A stretch of 51,986 nucleotides of DNA from an uncultured Candidatus Saccharibacteria bacterium (GTDB taxonomy: Bacteria; Patescibacteriota; Saccharimonadia; Saccharimonadales; Saccharimonadaceae). Positions within the stretch are counted from its first letter, which is position 1. Every line of letters begins with the position of its first letter. The notes beneath the pieces were generated by a model. The model was not told the DNA's origin, made no database searches, and saw only the letters and a program-made list of their open reading frames with translations. This document shows, in pieces, positions 15,197 to 24,167 of the stretch. Where the stretch lies: NCBI GenBank assembly GCA_947169915.1, contig CAMVRN010000008.1, positions 1 through 51,986 of the forward strand, read 5' to 3'. The position numbers and the translations under genes are program-made.

Positions 15197-17095
15197 CTAT
15201 TCTTCATTAGTAACAGCGTTTGTTGCACTTCCTACGATAATAATGAAGTCATATCCGATAGGAGTGATGTCGTTTGGAAGGTCTTCCATATCTTTCGCTT
15301 CAACGCCATAGAATCTTTCCAATGCTTTTTTGGTTTCAGGCTTCATCCCTTCACTCGCGTCGTAAAGCTCGATATCTTCAGTATACTTATAGTCGCCTTC
15401 CGGAGCGTTTGCGATTTCTTTGACGGAATAGCCACGTTCTTCAAGTGCAGCTTTTTCTGTTGCAGCAACCCCGTCTTCGCCCGTCCCGTTATAAACGATA
15501 ATCACGGCACCTTCGCGCTGAGCAGGATTACTCTTGAGTTGCTGAGCGACATATTCCTGAATGATTCCATAATTACCAATTCCAGCAACCGGAACGATAT
15601 AAGAGATTCCGTTTTGATTGCCGAACGTCATATACTGAGTATTGTCATCCCAAAGTGGAATTTGCCTGATAGAATCAAGGTCGAAGGTCTCAAGTAGGTG
15701 CATACCAGTTTTTATCTCTGCCATAGTGAGGTTCATTCTTAAATTATCTCCGACTGCGGAAATAATCTTGACAGCCTCACTAAGGCCGAGGCCTTTTTCA
15801 ACTACTTTGTCTTTAATTCCAATTAGAATCTTTTGTTGGCTAGCGGCCCTAGAAAAGTCGCCGTATCCAGTGCCATGACGAGCGCGAGAAAGCGCGAGAG
15901 CATCATAACCGTCTATTTCATACTCAACTCCGGCTTCATAAACCGCGCCAGTATAGGCATAGTCACTGATATCCTCATCAAGAACAATAGTGACTTTACC
16001 AAGAGCGTTAATTATATCAACTAACGCACCCCAGTTCATATGAACATAATACTGGGTATCAATTCCGAGAATTTCTTTAATCTTTCCTTGCAATGCTTGC
16101 GCACCAGCATCCTCGTTATCACCATACTGATTATTACACCAATAAACTTCGTTAATCTTACTCGTAGCAGTGCATGTATAGCCGGCATACAAATCACGCG
16201 GAAGGGAAATAATTGCTACATCGCCAACCTCTTGGTCGAGACTTACGACCATAATAGAATCTGTAAGCTGAGAACCATCGTGTTCATATCCATCAAAGCC
16301 CTCACCGGCCATATCGAACCCGCTCGTTCCGAATACGAGGATATTTGTTCGCCCGTTCTCGTCAGTTTTTAACGGTTCGTATTTTTCGCTCGTTACCACT
16401 CCAATTGCGCTCCAAATATCACTTCTACCGCCGGTAATCTTCCTCAAGACTCCATCGCCCCAAAAGTATAGATAAACACCAGCACCTATTGCAAGCAAAA
16501 GAAGAAAAACCAGTATCCACTTGATAACACGACCAACTTTCGATTTCTTTTTCTTTGCTTGGTGTTTCTCCGCTTTTGCGAGACGTTTGCGCTCCAACTT
16601 CGCCTTCTTTTCACTTTCGCGAAGCTCCTTTTTTGCTTTCTTCATATCTTTAATTTCCTCGTCGTCAACATCAGAAATCGTCCCATCTTTCGTTGACTCA
16701 TTCAACTCTTCGTGTCCAAACGTCTCAACTGGAGACAAGAAATCTTCTTGCGCTTCCGTATTGTCAATTGCATCAATATCAATCTCTTCTTCGAACCTTT
16801 CACCGTCATCATAGTCATCGTCAGACGCATAAGCGGGCGCCTTAATATTTAAATCAAAAGCTTTTGGTTCAGCGGTAAAGATACGCGCCTGAGATACTCT
16901 CCTAGGAGCCCGCGTTTTTTTAATGGTCGCCTTAGAAGTCTTCCTAACAAGCGGACTGCTTTGTTCCGCTGATTTAGTTTTGTTAATAGTTGCTTTATTA
17001 GTTGACGCCTTCCTAGTTTTCGAACGCGCAACAAGCGTAGAATCCTTAGCGCTTCGAATAGGGAAGCCATCAATCGTCTTTTCTTCCTTAACCAT
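15197..17095 (-). CDS. LytR-CpsA-Psr (LCP) family wall-polymer ligase
   Basis: 632 residues. LCP enzymes move lipid-linked anionic glycopolymers onto peptidoglycan outside the cell. A long charged cytoplasmic part (1-189) with Lys/Arg-rich and Asp/Glu-rich sections precedes one membrane helix (about 190-210). The LCP domain (about 245-470) contains DSIMVVSLD and ISLPRDLY with the catalytic Arg-Asp, and RARHGTGYGDFSRAASQQ. A C-terminal LytR_C domain (about 530-630, opening 'GAVIIVYNGTGEDG') follows. With the rhamnose and export genes downstream it is the likely final step of polymer attachment. The cytoplasmic part is longer than usual. Confidence 0.9.
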   Translation of the reverse strand: MVKEEKTIDGFPIRSAKDSTLVARSKTRKASTNKATINKTKSAEQSSPLVRKTSKATIKKTRAPRRVSQARIFTAEPKAFDLNIKAPAYASDDDYDDGERFEEEIDIDAIDNTEAQEDFLSPVETFGHEELNESTKDGTISDVDDEEIKDMKKAKKELRESEKKAKLERKRLAKAEKHQAKKKKSKVGRVIKWILVFLLLLAIGAGVYLYFWGDGVLRKITGGRSDIWSAIGVVTSEKYEPLKTDENGRTNILVFGTSGFDMAGEGFDGYEHDGSQLTDSIMVVSLDQEVGDVAIISLPRDLYAGYTCTATSKINEVYWCNNQYGDNEDAGAQALQGKIKEILGIDTQYYVHMNWGALVDIINALGKVTIVLDEDISDYAYTGAVYEAGVEYEIDGYDALALSRARHGTGYGDFSRAASQQKILIGIKDKVVEKGLGLSEAVKIISAVGDNLRMNLTMAEIKTGMHLLETFDLDSIRQIPLWDDNTQYMTFGNQNGISYIVPVAGIGNYGIIQEYVAQQLKSNPAQREGAVIIVYNGTGEDGVAATEKAALEERGYSVKEIANAPEGDYKYTEDIELYDASEGMKPETKKALERFYGVEAKDMEDLPNDITPIGYDFIIIVGSATNAVTNEE

Positions 17096-17105
17096 TTATT
17101 ATACA

Positions 17106-17114
17106 ATTATACCA
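17106..17114 (-). promoter_or_regulatory. Extended -10 promoter of LCP gene
   Basis: On the minus strand TGGTATAAT ends 10 bases before the ATG at 17095. A second TATAAT (17098-17103) lies only 2 bases before the ATG and is too close to act. The region is shared with the divergent gene at 17118. Confidence 0.6.
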
Positions 17115-17117
17115 TAC

Positions 17118-17450
17118 ATGTCCGTGAAACTGACAAAAAAGCAGAAGCAAATTGTCGACTTCATAGCCGATTTTTTAGAGGAAAACAACTACTCTCCAAC
17201 CTACCGAGAAATAATGGCCGGATTAGGACTCTCGTCGGTTTCAGCGGTAGCAGAACATATTGATAATCTTGTCGAAAAGGGCGTGCTAAAAAAGAACCCA
17301 AATACCGCTCGTTCTCTTGAGGTAATTCTCGAAACGCATAAAGAAACTATCGATTTATTTAATGCCAAAATAAACTCTTCTGAATCGGAAGAAGAAATCG
17401 GTATTCTGCTAAAAGCCGCCACAATCCTAGGCCTCGATTTGGGCGCATAA
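17118..17450 (+). CDS. LexA-like winged-helix DNA-binding protein without protease
   Basis: 110 residues from the ATG at 17118; longer in-frame starts would run through the LCP gene. Residues 1-70 (KLTKKQKQIVDFIADFLEEN, then SPTYREI and LSSVSAVAEHIDNLVEKGVL) match the winged-helix domain of LexA, which binds SOS operators. The Ser/Lys S24 protease half that allows RecA-stimulated self-cleavage is absent and is replaced by a short acidic tail, so this would be a repressor with another control, or a regulator of the divergent LCP gene. It starts 22 bases from the LCP start. Confidence 0.82.
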   Translation: MSVKLTKKQKQIVDFIADFLEENNYSPTYREIMAGLGLSSVSAVAEHIDNLVEKGVLKKNPNTARSLEVILETHKETIDLFNAKINSSESEEEIGILLKAATILGLDLGA

Positions 17451-17513
17451 GAGAGCTTACTCTATTGCGCTTTTAAGTATATCTATATATAATATATATA
17501 GGAGTTTAATAAA

Positions 17514-18128
17514 ATGTCCAAAAACAAACAGCCAACACAATCTATTCGCCGACATCGACCAGTCTATAAAATACCTCTCTTTTGGGTAATTCTTGTGGTT
17601 GTTTTGGGCATAGGAGGCTTCTTTGGCTACCGTCTTTTAACTAAAGAAAAGCCATCCGAAGAAAAGCAAGAAACGAGTATAAGTAAAGAAGAAAAAACTA
17701 CTCGCGTAATCTACGAAACTCCCGATAAAAACACGACAACTAAACCGACCACAAATAGCTTAGAATCCTCATCCTCATCCTCAACCTCGCCAGATGGGAA
17801 AACACCCGAAAAATATGACGGAAATGACCCGAATTTTGAAGAATCATTAACCGGCTCAATCACGACAGCGAGGATTGATGAAGATAAACTAATCATTCGG
17901 GTCACAATCGACCAATATCTATCAAACGGCACCTGTTCCTTAACGATTACAAACGGAGACCAAACTCTAGAAAAAACCGCAAACATCGCACCAATCGCTT
18001 CTACTTCATCTTGCGAGGGATTCGATGTTCCAACATCCGAACTCAACAACATAAACGACAACATATCAATAAAAATAAACATCACCTCTGGGGACAAAAT
18101 AGGAACAATAACTGGAGAAGTAGAGTAA
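17514..18128 (+). CDS. Membrane-anchored protein with Ig-like outer domain
   Basis: 204 residues with a strong AGGAG ribosome site. A basic N-terminus and one membrane helix (about 21-43) lead to a Ser/Thr/Lys-rich linker (about 45-105) and a beta-rich domain (about 115-204). That domain has two cysteines, at NGTCSLTI and SSCEGF, able to form a disulfide. The end of this gene and the start of the LGFP gene are directly adjacent, so the two are co-transcribed and may work together at the surface. No known function. Confidence 0.72.
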   Translation: MSKNKQPTQSIRRHRPVYKIPLFWVILVVVLGIGGFFGYRLLTKEKPSEEKQETSISKEEKTTRVIYETPDKNTTTKPTTNSLESSSSSSTSPDGKTPEKYDGNDPNFEESLTGSITTARIDEDKLIIRVTIDQYLSNGTCSLTITNGDQTLEKTANIAPIASTSSCEGFDVPTSELNNINDNISIKINITSGDKIGTITGEVE

Positions 18129-19955
18129 ATGAAAATAAAAAGAAACACACCGCAAACTATTGTAAAAATTAGCTTCTTGTTTGCTTTTGTTGCGACTATG
18201 ACATTTCTAGGGCTAAAACTCCCAAGCGACTCCAACGCCGCATCTTTAGCAAACTTTAATCCTGGCAATATCATTTCCGATTACACTATGGGCAACTTCG
18301 ACACCATGAGCGTAGAAGAAATAGACGACTTCTTGCACGAACACGGCAACTGCAATAACACAGATACCTACATGGCATCTTGGTATCCATCTGTTCACTA
18401 TCATATCGAAGACGGACATTTTGTTTGTCTAGCAGATGAAGTATTCGCGGAAGGTGTTGAGTATGGAGACCTCATTCCAGAGGGCACTAAATCTCGCACC
18501 GCTGCACAGGTAATTTATGATACTGCCCACGAATTCGAGATTAATCCCCAAGTTCTTCTTGTTCTTCTCGAAAAAGAGCAAGGACTAATTTCTGATTCAT
18601 GGCCAAACTCTCTTCAATATCGCTCCGCTACAGGTTTCGGCTGTCCAGACACAGCCCCATGCAACGAGCTTTATTATGGCTTTGTCAACCAACTTGACAA
18701 TGCCGCCTATCTTTTCCGCACCGTCCTTAATGGGGGATGGACGAACTATCCACTTGGAAAAAACTTTATCTACTATAACCCAAACAGAGATTGTGGTGGA
18801 TCTAATGTTGTCATAGAAAACCTCGCAACTTCATCGCTTTACCGATACACTCCGTATCAACCAAACCAAGCAGCTCTTAACGCCGGCTATGGTACGGTAT
18901 CTTGTGGCGCCTATGGCAATCGCAACTTCTACCTTTTCTTCATGGACTGGTTTGGTGACCCGACTGATGAAGGGGAAAAACCAACCGAAACACAACTCGA
19001 GGCGGTCGAAAAAATCGACGCCAGATACGAAAAGCTAACCGATGCTAAAAAACTTTTGGGAAACAAGATGACTAAATATCCAAACTGTTCAATCGGGCAT
19101 GATGGCGCCTGTGTCCAAGGTTATGATAAAGGAGTCATCATTACCAGCGAATTCGGCACTTGGGAAAACTACGGAGAAATACGTAGTAGGTTTGCAAAGC
19201 TTGGCTCGGTAGATGGCGTTCTTGGCTTTCCGATTTCAAAAATCAACTGCTCAATCGGATACGACGATACTTGCGTCCAAGCCTTTGAAAACGGAGTTAT
19301 CATTCAAACAAAAGAATACGGCGCTATAGAAAACACCGGCGAAATTCGAGAGCGGTTTATTGAACTTGGCTCGGTAGATGGCGTTCTTGGCTTCCCAATC
19401 GCTACAACAAATTGCAATATCGGTCATAAAGGAGCCTGTGTTCAAGCCTTTGAAAAAGGAGTCATTATTTCAAACCCAAGCACAGGCACTTGGGAAAACT
19501 ACGGAGAAATTCGCCGCCGTTTCATCAATAACGGCTCAATTGACGGTCACTTTGGTTTCCCAATAACCGGAATTGTCTGCGATGAAGACGGCGGTTGTTA
19601 CCAAGACTTTGAAGAAAGAGCTATCTTTGAGGACTCCGAAGGAAATTATTGGATTTCCGAAGGAGAGATAGCAGACCGCTACCAAAAAGTGGATGAAATT
19701 CTAGGAAGTGCCACAGCAAACATTAATTGTAATATCAGTCACAAAGGGGCCTGCGTCCAAGCCTTCGAAAACGGCGTTATCATCTCAAGCCCAGAAACTG
19801 GCGCATGGGAATCGTACGGTGATATTCGCAAACAACACATCCTATCCGGTTCAATCGACGGGGAATTAGGCTTCCCAACATCGGGAATTATAACCGATGA
19901 AACCACAGGACAACTCATCCAAAAATTCGAAAACGGTGAACTATCAACCGATTAG
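18129..19955 (+). CDS. Secreted LGFP-repeat adhesin-like protein
   Basis: 608 residues. A signal peptide (about 1-37, ending SNAAS) precedes an N-terminal domain (about 40-285). That domain has 'NFNPGNIISDYTM' and a helical 'INPQVLLVLLEKEQGLI' segment that resembles the domain preceding LGFP or SH3 repeats in actinobacterial secreted proteins; it may have wall-hydrolase ancestry. Residues about 308-608 are six LGFP-type repeats of about 55 residues. Four carry a spaced Cys pair of the form NCxIGxxxxCVQ and another has CDEDGGC, probably disulfides. LGFP repeats are associated with the arabinogalactan-mycolate walls of Corynebacteriales. Binding to an actinobacterial host wall is my inference. 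Confidence 0.85.
   Translation: MKIKRNTPQTIVKISFLFAFVATMTFLGLKLPSDSNAASLANFNPGNIISDYTMGNFDTMSVEEIDDFLHEHGNCNNTDTYMASWYPSVHYHIEDGHFVCLADEVFAEGVEYGDLIPEGTKSRTAAQVIYDTAHEFEINPQVLLVLLEKEQGLISDSWPNSLQYRSATGFGCPDTAPCNELYYGFVNQLDNAAYLFRTVLNGGWTNYPLGKNFIYYNPNRDCGGSNVVIENLATSSLYRYTPYQPNQAALNAGYGTVSCGAYGNRNFYLFFMDWFGDPTDEGEKPTETQLEAVEKIDARYEKLTDAKKLLGNKMTKYPNCSIGHDGACVQGYDKGVIITSEFGTWENYGEIRSRFAKLGSVDGVLGFPISKINCSIGYDDTCVQAFENGVIIQTKEYGAIENTGEIRERFIELGSVDGVLGFPIATTNCNIGHKGACVQAFEKGVIISNPSTGTWENYGEIRRRFINNGSIDGHFGFPITGIVCDEDGGCYQDFEERAIFEDSEGNYWISEGEIADRYQKVDEILGSATANINCNISHKGACVQAFENGVIISSPETGAWESYGDIRKQHILSGSIDGELGFPTSGIITDETTGQLIQKFENGELSTD
19200..19393 (+). repeat. Near-identical LGFP repeat DNA units
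   Basis: A 29-base stretch opening CTTGGCTCGGTAGATGGCG occurs exactly at 19200-19228 and again at 19365-19393, 165 bases (55 codons) apart. Other LGFP units have diverged at the DNA level, so these two units look like a recent duplication or gene conversion. Confidence 0.85.
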
Positions 19956-21953
19956 AATTCCGCCACTCTTCTTTACGTCTCCCCAAGTCATTAAATCCGT
20001 GTCGAAATCAGACTTATTAGAATGAATAGCTTTTCCTTTTCGTGCTCTCCATTTTTCGGCGTATCCAGGAAAATGTTCGACATAATAATCGCAAGTTTCT
20101 TCCCATTGCTCTTCGCTTATTGCCTTACCGTAGTGCTGCACATAGAACTTAGTTACTGTTCTTGAAGTATCTATGCCGTCTGGTTCTCTCATATCAGCCC
20201 TTGTCTTAAAGGTTGCAGAATCACAATTCTTCCAGGCCATCAAAATATCTCTACGCTCCTGTCCAAACATTTTTCTAAAACCATATAGTTTTCCTGAAGT
20301 ATATGGCTCTTCATCACCAAGCGTCATATAGGCATCATAAAGGGATAGTCTAATCGAAGAAACAGTTTTATCCTTAGCTTTTGCTAACATATACTTTCTA
20401 AACTCATCGCCACCTTCCACGCGTTCGTCAGCATCCTGATAGTATAACCACTCAGGATTATATTTTTTTGCCTCATCAAGGAGCAACTGCCTATGTATAC
20501 TTTCTTCCATGCTCCTATCACCTTCAACAGTTATATTGTGACGTATGATTGTCAAACATTTAGCATGTCGTCGAGCAATCTCTACACTATTGTCATCAGA
20601 ATTATCATCTAAAAGTACAAAACCATCAACAATCTTTTCGAGCTCAGTGAGGGTATCTTCAAGTATTAAAGACTCGTTTTTCTCGCGAATCATTCCAATA
20701 ATCTTCATGTCTCGAGCTTCACTAGCTGGCTTAATCACCTCAAGGCTATAGCCATTATCTAGACTAAAAGGATTGACCTCCTTCTTTTTGCCTAAGCCCT
20801 TAACTTTCTCTACCAGTCTCACTGTCCTCGAGTTCTTTAGACTATTATAGGCTGAACTATACTTCTCAAGTTCCTCATGCACCTTTCTATTTTCTTCTAA
20901 ACTCTTAACAAGACAGTTGTCGGCGATACAGCGCTCGCGCACCAACCAAAGTGTGCCGATAGAAGAGGCTAAAAACTCATCGTCGAGTTTTGAAAAGTCA
21001 CGCTCCGCGACCTTCCCGAAGACTTTTTCAAGGGCTGGACCAATACCAAACTCTTCGATAAATCTCGCTCGGTTCTTTTCTTGATAAACCTTTGCATTAT
21101 TAAACTGAGACACTAATTCATCTGCGATTGTCTCTGTGGTTTTAGACTTAAATCCACGACCAGAGAAGTTCAATTTACGGGCCTTGTTGTAATTCTTTTC
21201 AGTTAAATAACCTGGCCCACCAAAATGGTCATAGACATAAACGGGTAAGCCCATACACAAACAGTACTGCACGGTTTTTCCAATAGTAACCACTACACTA
21301 GTACGTGCAAGTCTTTCTGGCGTAACAAGCGTCCGCTCTCCGTTATTACCCACATAATCTACCGTAATGCCTTTAGCCGCTAGCACATCTCTAAGTCTCG
21401 AAACCTCCTCAGGAGTATGGTTTGAAACCGCAAGTACGCTTCGAATATTGTCAGTTTGATTAAACTTAAAATCGCAAAAATTCTCTGGCGCCCAGTTCTT
21501 CAAGACAGAAGCTTGTTTCTTAAGACCAGGGTACTTAGAAGTTATAAACTCAAGCGCCTCATCAGACACAAATAGACTTTTACTCCCGAGTTTTTCTTCT
21601 AACCCATATACATAAGGTTGCTCGAGATAGATTGTTTCAGTTGCTGACATATGAAAGAACAAGAATTTTGTCTTTGAGGTCTTTATATTTTCAAGAACAA
21701 TCTTCGGAATCGCTTGGTGATGTACCCAAACGAAATCCGCCCCAAGTAAACGCCTGTCATTATCGTCAGTAATAACCTCAATTTGTCGACTCTCAAACTC
21801 GTGTTTTATTGGGTCCGATAAAAACCACGTAAAAACTAAAACCTTAGCACCATGGTCCCTAAGATAGGTCGCTAGCTCCAATGTCACTATTTCCGAACCC
21901 GACAAAAAGTGAAGTGCGCTTTGGCAAATGACTATTTTTTTATTCTTGAACAT
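19944..21953 (-). CDS. Two-domain glycosyltransferase (GT4-like + GT2-like)
   Basis: 669 residues. The N-terminal half (about 1-330) has a GT-B look: 'QSALHFLSGSEIVTLELATYL' at the start and a late 'GLPVYVYDHFGGPGYL' donor-site region. A short helical linker (about 345-395) precedes a GT-A/GT2 half (about 410-640) with 'MIREKNESLILEDTL', 'FVLLDDNSDDNS' and YYQDADER as the metal-binding DxD-like site. It probably adds sugars to a cell-surface polymer. It has an AAGGAAGAGGG ribosome site. Its 3' end overlaps the converging LGFP gene by 12 bases. Confidence 0.75.
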   Translation of the reverse strand: MFKNKKIVICQSALHFLSGSEIVTLELATYLRDHGAKVLVFTWFLSDPIKHEFESRQIEVITDDNDRRLLGADFVWVHHQAIPKIVLENIKTSKTKFLFFHMSATETIYLEQPYVYGLEEKLGSKSLFVSDEALEFITSKYPGLKKQASVLKNWAPENFCDFKFNQTDNIRSVLAVSNHTPEEVSRLRDVLAAKGITVDYVGNNGERTLVTPERLARTSVVVTIGKTVQYCLCMGLPVYVYDHFGGPGYLTEKNYNKARKLNFSGRGFKSKTTETIADELVSQFNNAKVYQEKNRARFIEEFGIGPALEKVFGKVAERDFSKLDDEFLASSIGTLWLVRERCIADNCLVKSLEENRKVHEELEKYSSAYNSLKNSRTVRLVEKVKGLGKKKEVNPFSLDNGYSLEVIKPASEARDMKIIGMIREKNESLILEDTLTELEKIVDGFVLLDDNSDDNSVEIARRHAKCLTIIRHNITVEGDRSMEESIHRQLLLDEAKKYNPEWLYYQDADERVEGGDEFRKYMLAKAKDKTVSSIRLSLYDAYMTLGDEEPYTSGKLYGFRKMFGQERRDILMAWKNCDSATFKTRADMREPDGIDTSRTVTKFYVQHYGKAISEEQWEETCDYYVEHFPGYAEKWRARKGKAIHSNKSDFDTDLMTWGDVKKSGGILIG

Positions 21954-21973
21954 AAACCCTCTTCCTTAAGATA

Positions 21974-21982
21974 ATTATATCA
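21974..21982 (-). promoter_or_regulatory. Extended -10 promoter of two-domain transferase
   Basis: TGATATAAT on the minus strand, 20 bases before the ATG. The message has a short leader with a ribosome site, unlike the divergent leaderless gene at 22020. Confidence 0.6.
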
Positions 21983-22003
21983 TAAGGAAAGAAAACGTAT
22001 CTA

Positions 22004-22012
22004 TGCTATAAT
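22004..22012 (+). promoter_or_regulatory. Extended -10 promoter, leaderless
   Basis: TGCTATAAT ends 7 bases before the ATG at 22020, with no ribosome site between. It drives the pair of glycosyltransferase genes to 25018. Confidence 0.7.
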
Positions 22013-22019
22013 TATTTAG

Positions 22020-24167
22020 ATGAAAGTAAATATTTATTCCCAACGACCAGAAGAAAAAAAACGCGCAACAAAAACCATTGCAGCGATTATTCCGAACTAC
22101 AATTACGCTGACTTCATTATCGAACGAATCGATTCGGTCCTTTTTCAAACCTACCCAATTTCCGAACTAGTTATCCTCGATGACGCTTCTCCAGATAATT
22201 CCGTAGAGGTTATCGAGAACAAAATTAAAGAAATCACAAAAGAATACCCAAAGATTAAAGTAAAATTTCTCAAGAACGAAAAGAATTCCGGAGGTTGCGT
22301 CTTTTCTCAGTGGCAGAAAGGACTTAAAGAGGTAGAGAGCGAATACTTTTGGATTGCCGAAGCGGACGACTCTGCTGACGCCCATTTTTTGGAGACCGCT
22401 ATGGAGAAGTTTAAGGAGAGACCAAATACCGTCCTATTCTTCTCCGACTCATACCGCATCAACCAAAAAAATGAAGTAACCAGCCACACCTGTTCTGACT
22501 GGGCAGACATGTGGAAATCTGGTCGCTACAAAAAAGACTTCTATAATTCCGGTCTAGACGAGATTAAAAACTATCTCTCAGGTACAAACCCGATTCTCAA
22601 CGTTTCCAGTGTTGTTTGGAAAAATTCTCCAGAACTCCCAAAAATATTCGAAGAAGCGAAGAAATATAAGGTCGCAGGCGATTGGTATATCTACTCCCGT
22701 GTCCTTGAAAACGGTGACATCGCTTATTCCGCCAAACAGCTCAACTATTACCGCAAACACGACAAAGGCTCCGCTTCCACTGTCGTCAAACTCAATATCG
22801 AGTACGGCGAAGTAACTACAGTTCAGAACCGCATCATCGAAAAATACAATTTAGGTCCCGAACAAATTGAATGGGCAAAAGTTCGTCGACGCGGTATGGG
22901 CTTCGTCGAAAATCCAAAGAACGTTGGGGACAAAGGGACTATCGCCTGGGTTGTTCCAGCTTTCTCAACAGGCTCTGGTGGACATCGCACAATTTTCACA
23001 AACGTGAATTATCTAATCGAACACGGCTACAGATGCGACGTTTATGTAAACGGCAATCAAGGTGAATATCCAAATGATATTTTTAAACGAATCGAGGAAG
23101 GCTATGGCGAATTCAAAGCTGACGTCTTCGCCGGTTACACGCTTGCTAAAAAATATAATATCGCAATTGCTACTGGATGGGATACAGCCGAACCAGTCGC
23201 AAACTCCGACGCGAAAAACAAACTCTACTTTATCCAGGATTTTGAGCCATACTTCTTCCCGAGAAACGGAGAAAACATTGCTGCTGAACGCTCATACTCT
23301 CTAGGTCTTCGCGGTATCACGATTGGCAAATGGCTAACCCAAAAGATTTCTAATAACTATCCAACAGAAACAAATTATTTCCATTTTTGTGCCGACCTTT
23401 CCAATTATCACAAAAACGAAGACGCAGAAAAAGAAGATGCTATCTGCTACATTTTCCAACCAGGCAAGCCACGCCGTTGCGACCAAATTGCTCTTCGCGC
23501 TCTTCAAATTGTTCAAAAACTTCGTCCAGAAACTAAGATTTACTTCTATGGTTCCGCTAAGCGTAAAGTACAAGGTCTCAAAGTCGAACATCTTGGCGAG
23601 ATCACTGTTGAAGATTGCAACAATCTCTACAACAAGTGTTCCGTTGGGCTCTGTATGTCGGCGTCAAATCCATCTCGTATTCCATTTGAGATGATGTCGG
23701 CGGGTCTCCCAGTTGTCGAATTATATCTCGACAATAATCTTTATGATTTTCCCGAAGGAGGATGCCTACTCGCCGAACCGACTCCAGAAGGCGTAGCGAC
23801 TGCACTTTTAAAGGTTTTGAATAGCAAATCCCTTCAAAAATCCATGAGCGAAGCAGGACAAAAATACATGCAAGATTACCCAATCGAGAAGGGGTATGCT
23901 GAATTCTTGGACTTCATAGAACACGTTGCAAGAAATGATATACCAAAACCAACCGGCAAGCAGAAACCAACTTACTCCGCGCCAGCTATAGCCGCGTCCA
24001 AGGAAGTCAAAGAAGTTTCCAGTAAACTTCCGCCAGCAGTTCAAGTTAATACTACTCCAACCACTAAAGAACTTATTAAAAAGGGAACTAAACTTGTTCT
24101 TAGTCGCACAAAAGGATACGCCGGACGTAAACTCCGCGCCGTCTACCATAGGATTCGTCGTCGATGA
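22020..24167 (+). CDS. Fused GT2 + WsaF-like rhamnosyltransferase
   Basis: 715 residues. Residues about 14-290 are a GT2 domain (AIIPNYNYADFIIERIDSVL, ILDDASPDNS, and EADDSAD as the DxD region). Residues about 300-640 form a GT4-type domain with 'IAWVVPAFSTGSGGHRTIF', 'KLYFIQDFEPYFFP' and 'SRIPFEMMSAGLPVVE', which resembles WsaF-type rhamnosyltransferases. A Lys/Pro-rich tail (about 645-715) ends in a basic helix that may touch the membrane. With rmlABCD 7 kb downstream it is a natural user of dTDP-rhamnose. The GT2 half is paralogous to the next gene. Confidence 0.8.
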   Translation: MKVNIYSQRPEEKKRATKTIAAIIPNYNYADFIIERIDSVLFQTYPISELVILDDASPDNSVEVIENKIKEITKEYPKIKVKFLKNEKNSGGCVFSQWQKGLKEVESEYFWIAEADDSADAHFLETAMEKFKERPNTVLFFSDSYRINQKNEVTSHTCSDWADMWKSGRYKKDFYNSGLDEIKNYLSGTNPILNVSSVVWKNSPELPKIFEEAKKYKVAGDWYIYSRVLENGDIAYSAKQLNYYRKHDKGSASTVVKLNIEYGEVTTVQNRIIEKYNLGPEQIEWAKVRRRGMGFVENPKNVGDKGTIAWVVPAFSTGSGGHRTIFTNVNYLIEHGYRCDVYVNGNQGEYPNDIFKRIEEGYGEFKADVFAGYTLAKKYNIAIATGWDTAEPVANSDAKNKLYFIQDFEPYFFPRNGENIAAERSYSLGLRGITIGKWLTQKISNNYPTETNYFHFCADLSNYHKNEDAEKEDAICYIFQPGKPRRCDQIALRALQIVQKLRPETKIYFYGSAKRKVQGLKVEHLGEITVEDCNNLYNKCSVGLCMSASNPSRIPFEMMSAGLPVVELYLDNNLYDFPEGGCLLAEPTPEGVATALLKVLNSKSLQKSMSEAGQKYMQDYPIEKGYAEFLDFIEHVARNDIPKPTGKQKPTYSAPAIAASKEVKEVSSKLPPAVQVNTTPTTKELIKKGTKLVLSRTKGYAGRKLRAVYHRIRRR

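Noticed and set aside
16923-17117. N-terminal extension of the LexA-like gene
   Set aside because: It is antisense to the start of the LCP gene; the LexA-like fold begins at the ATG at 17118.
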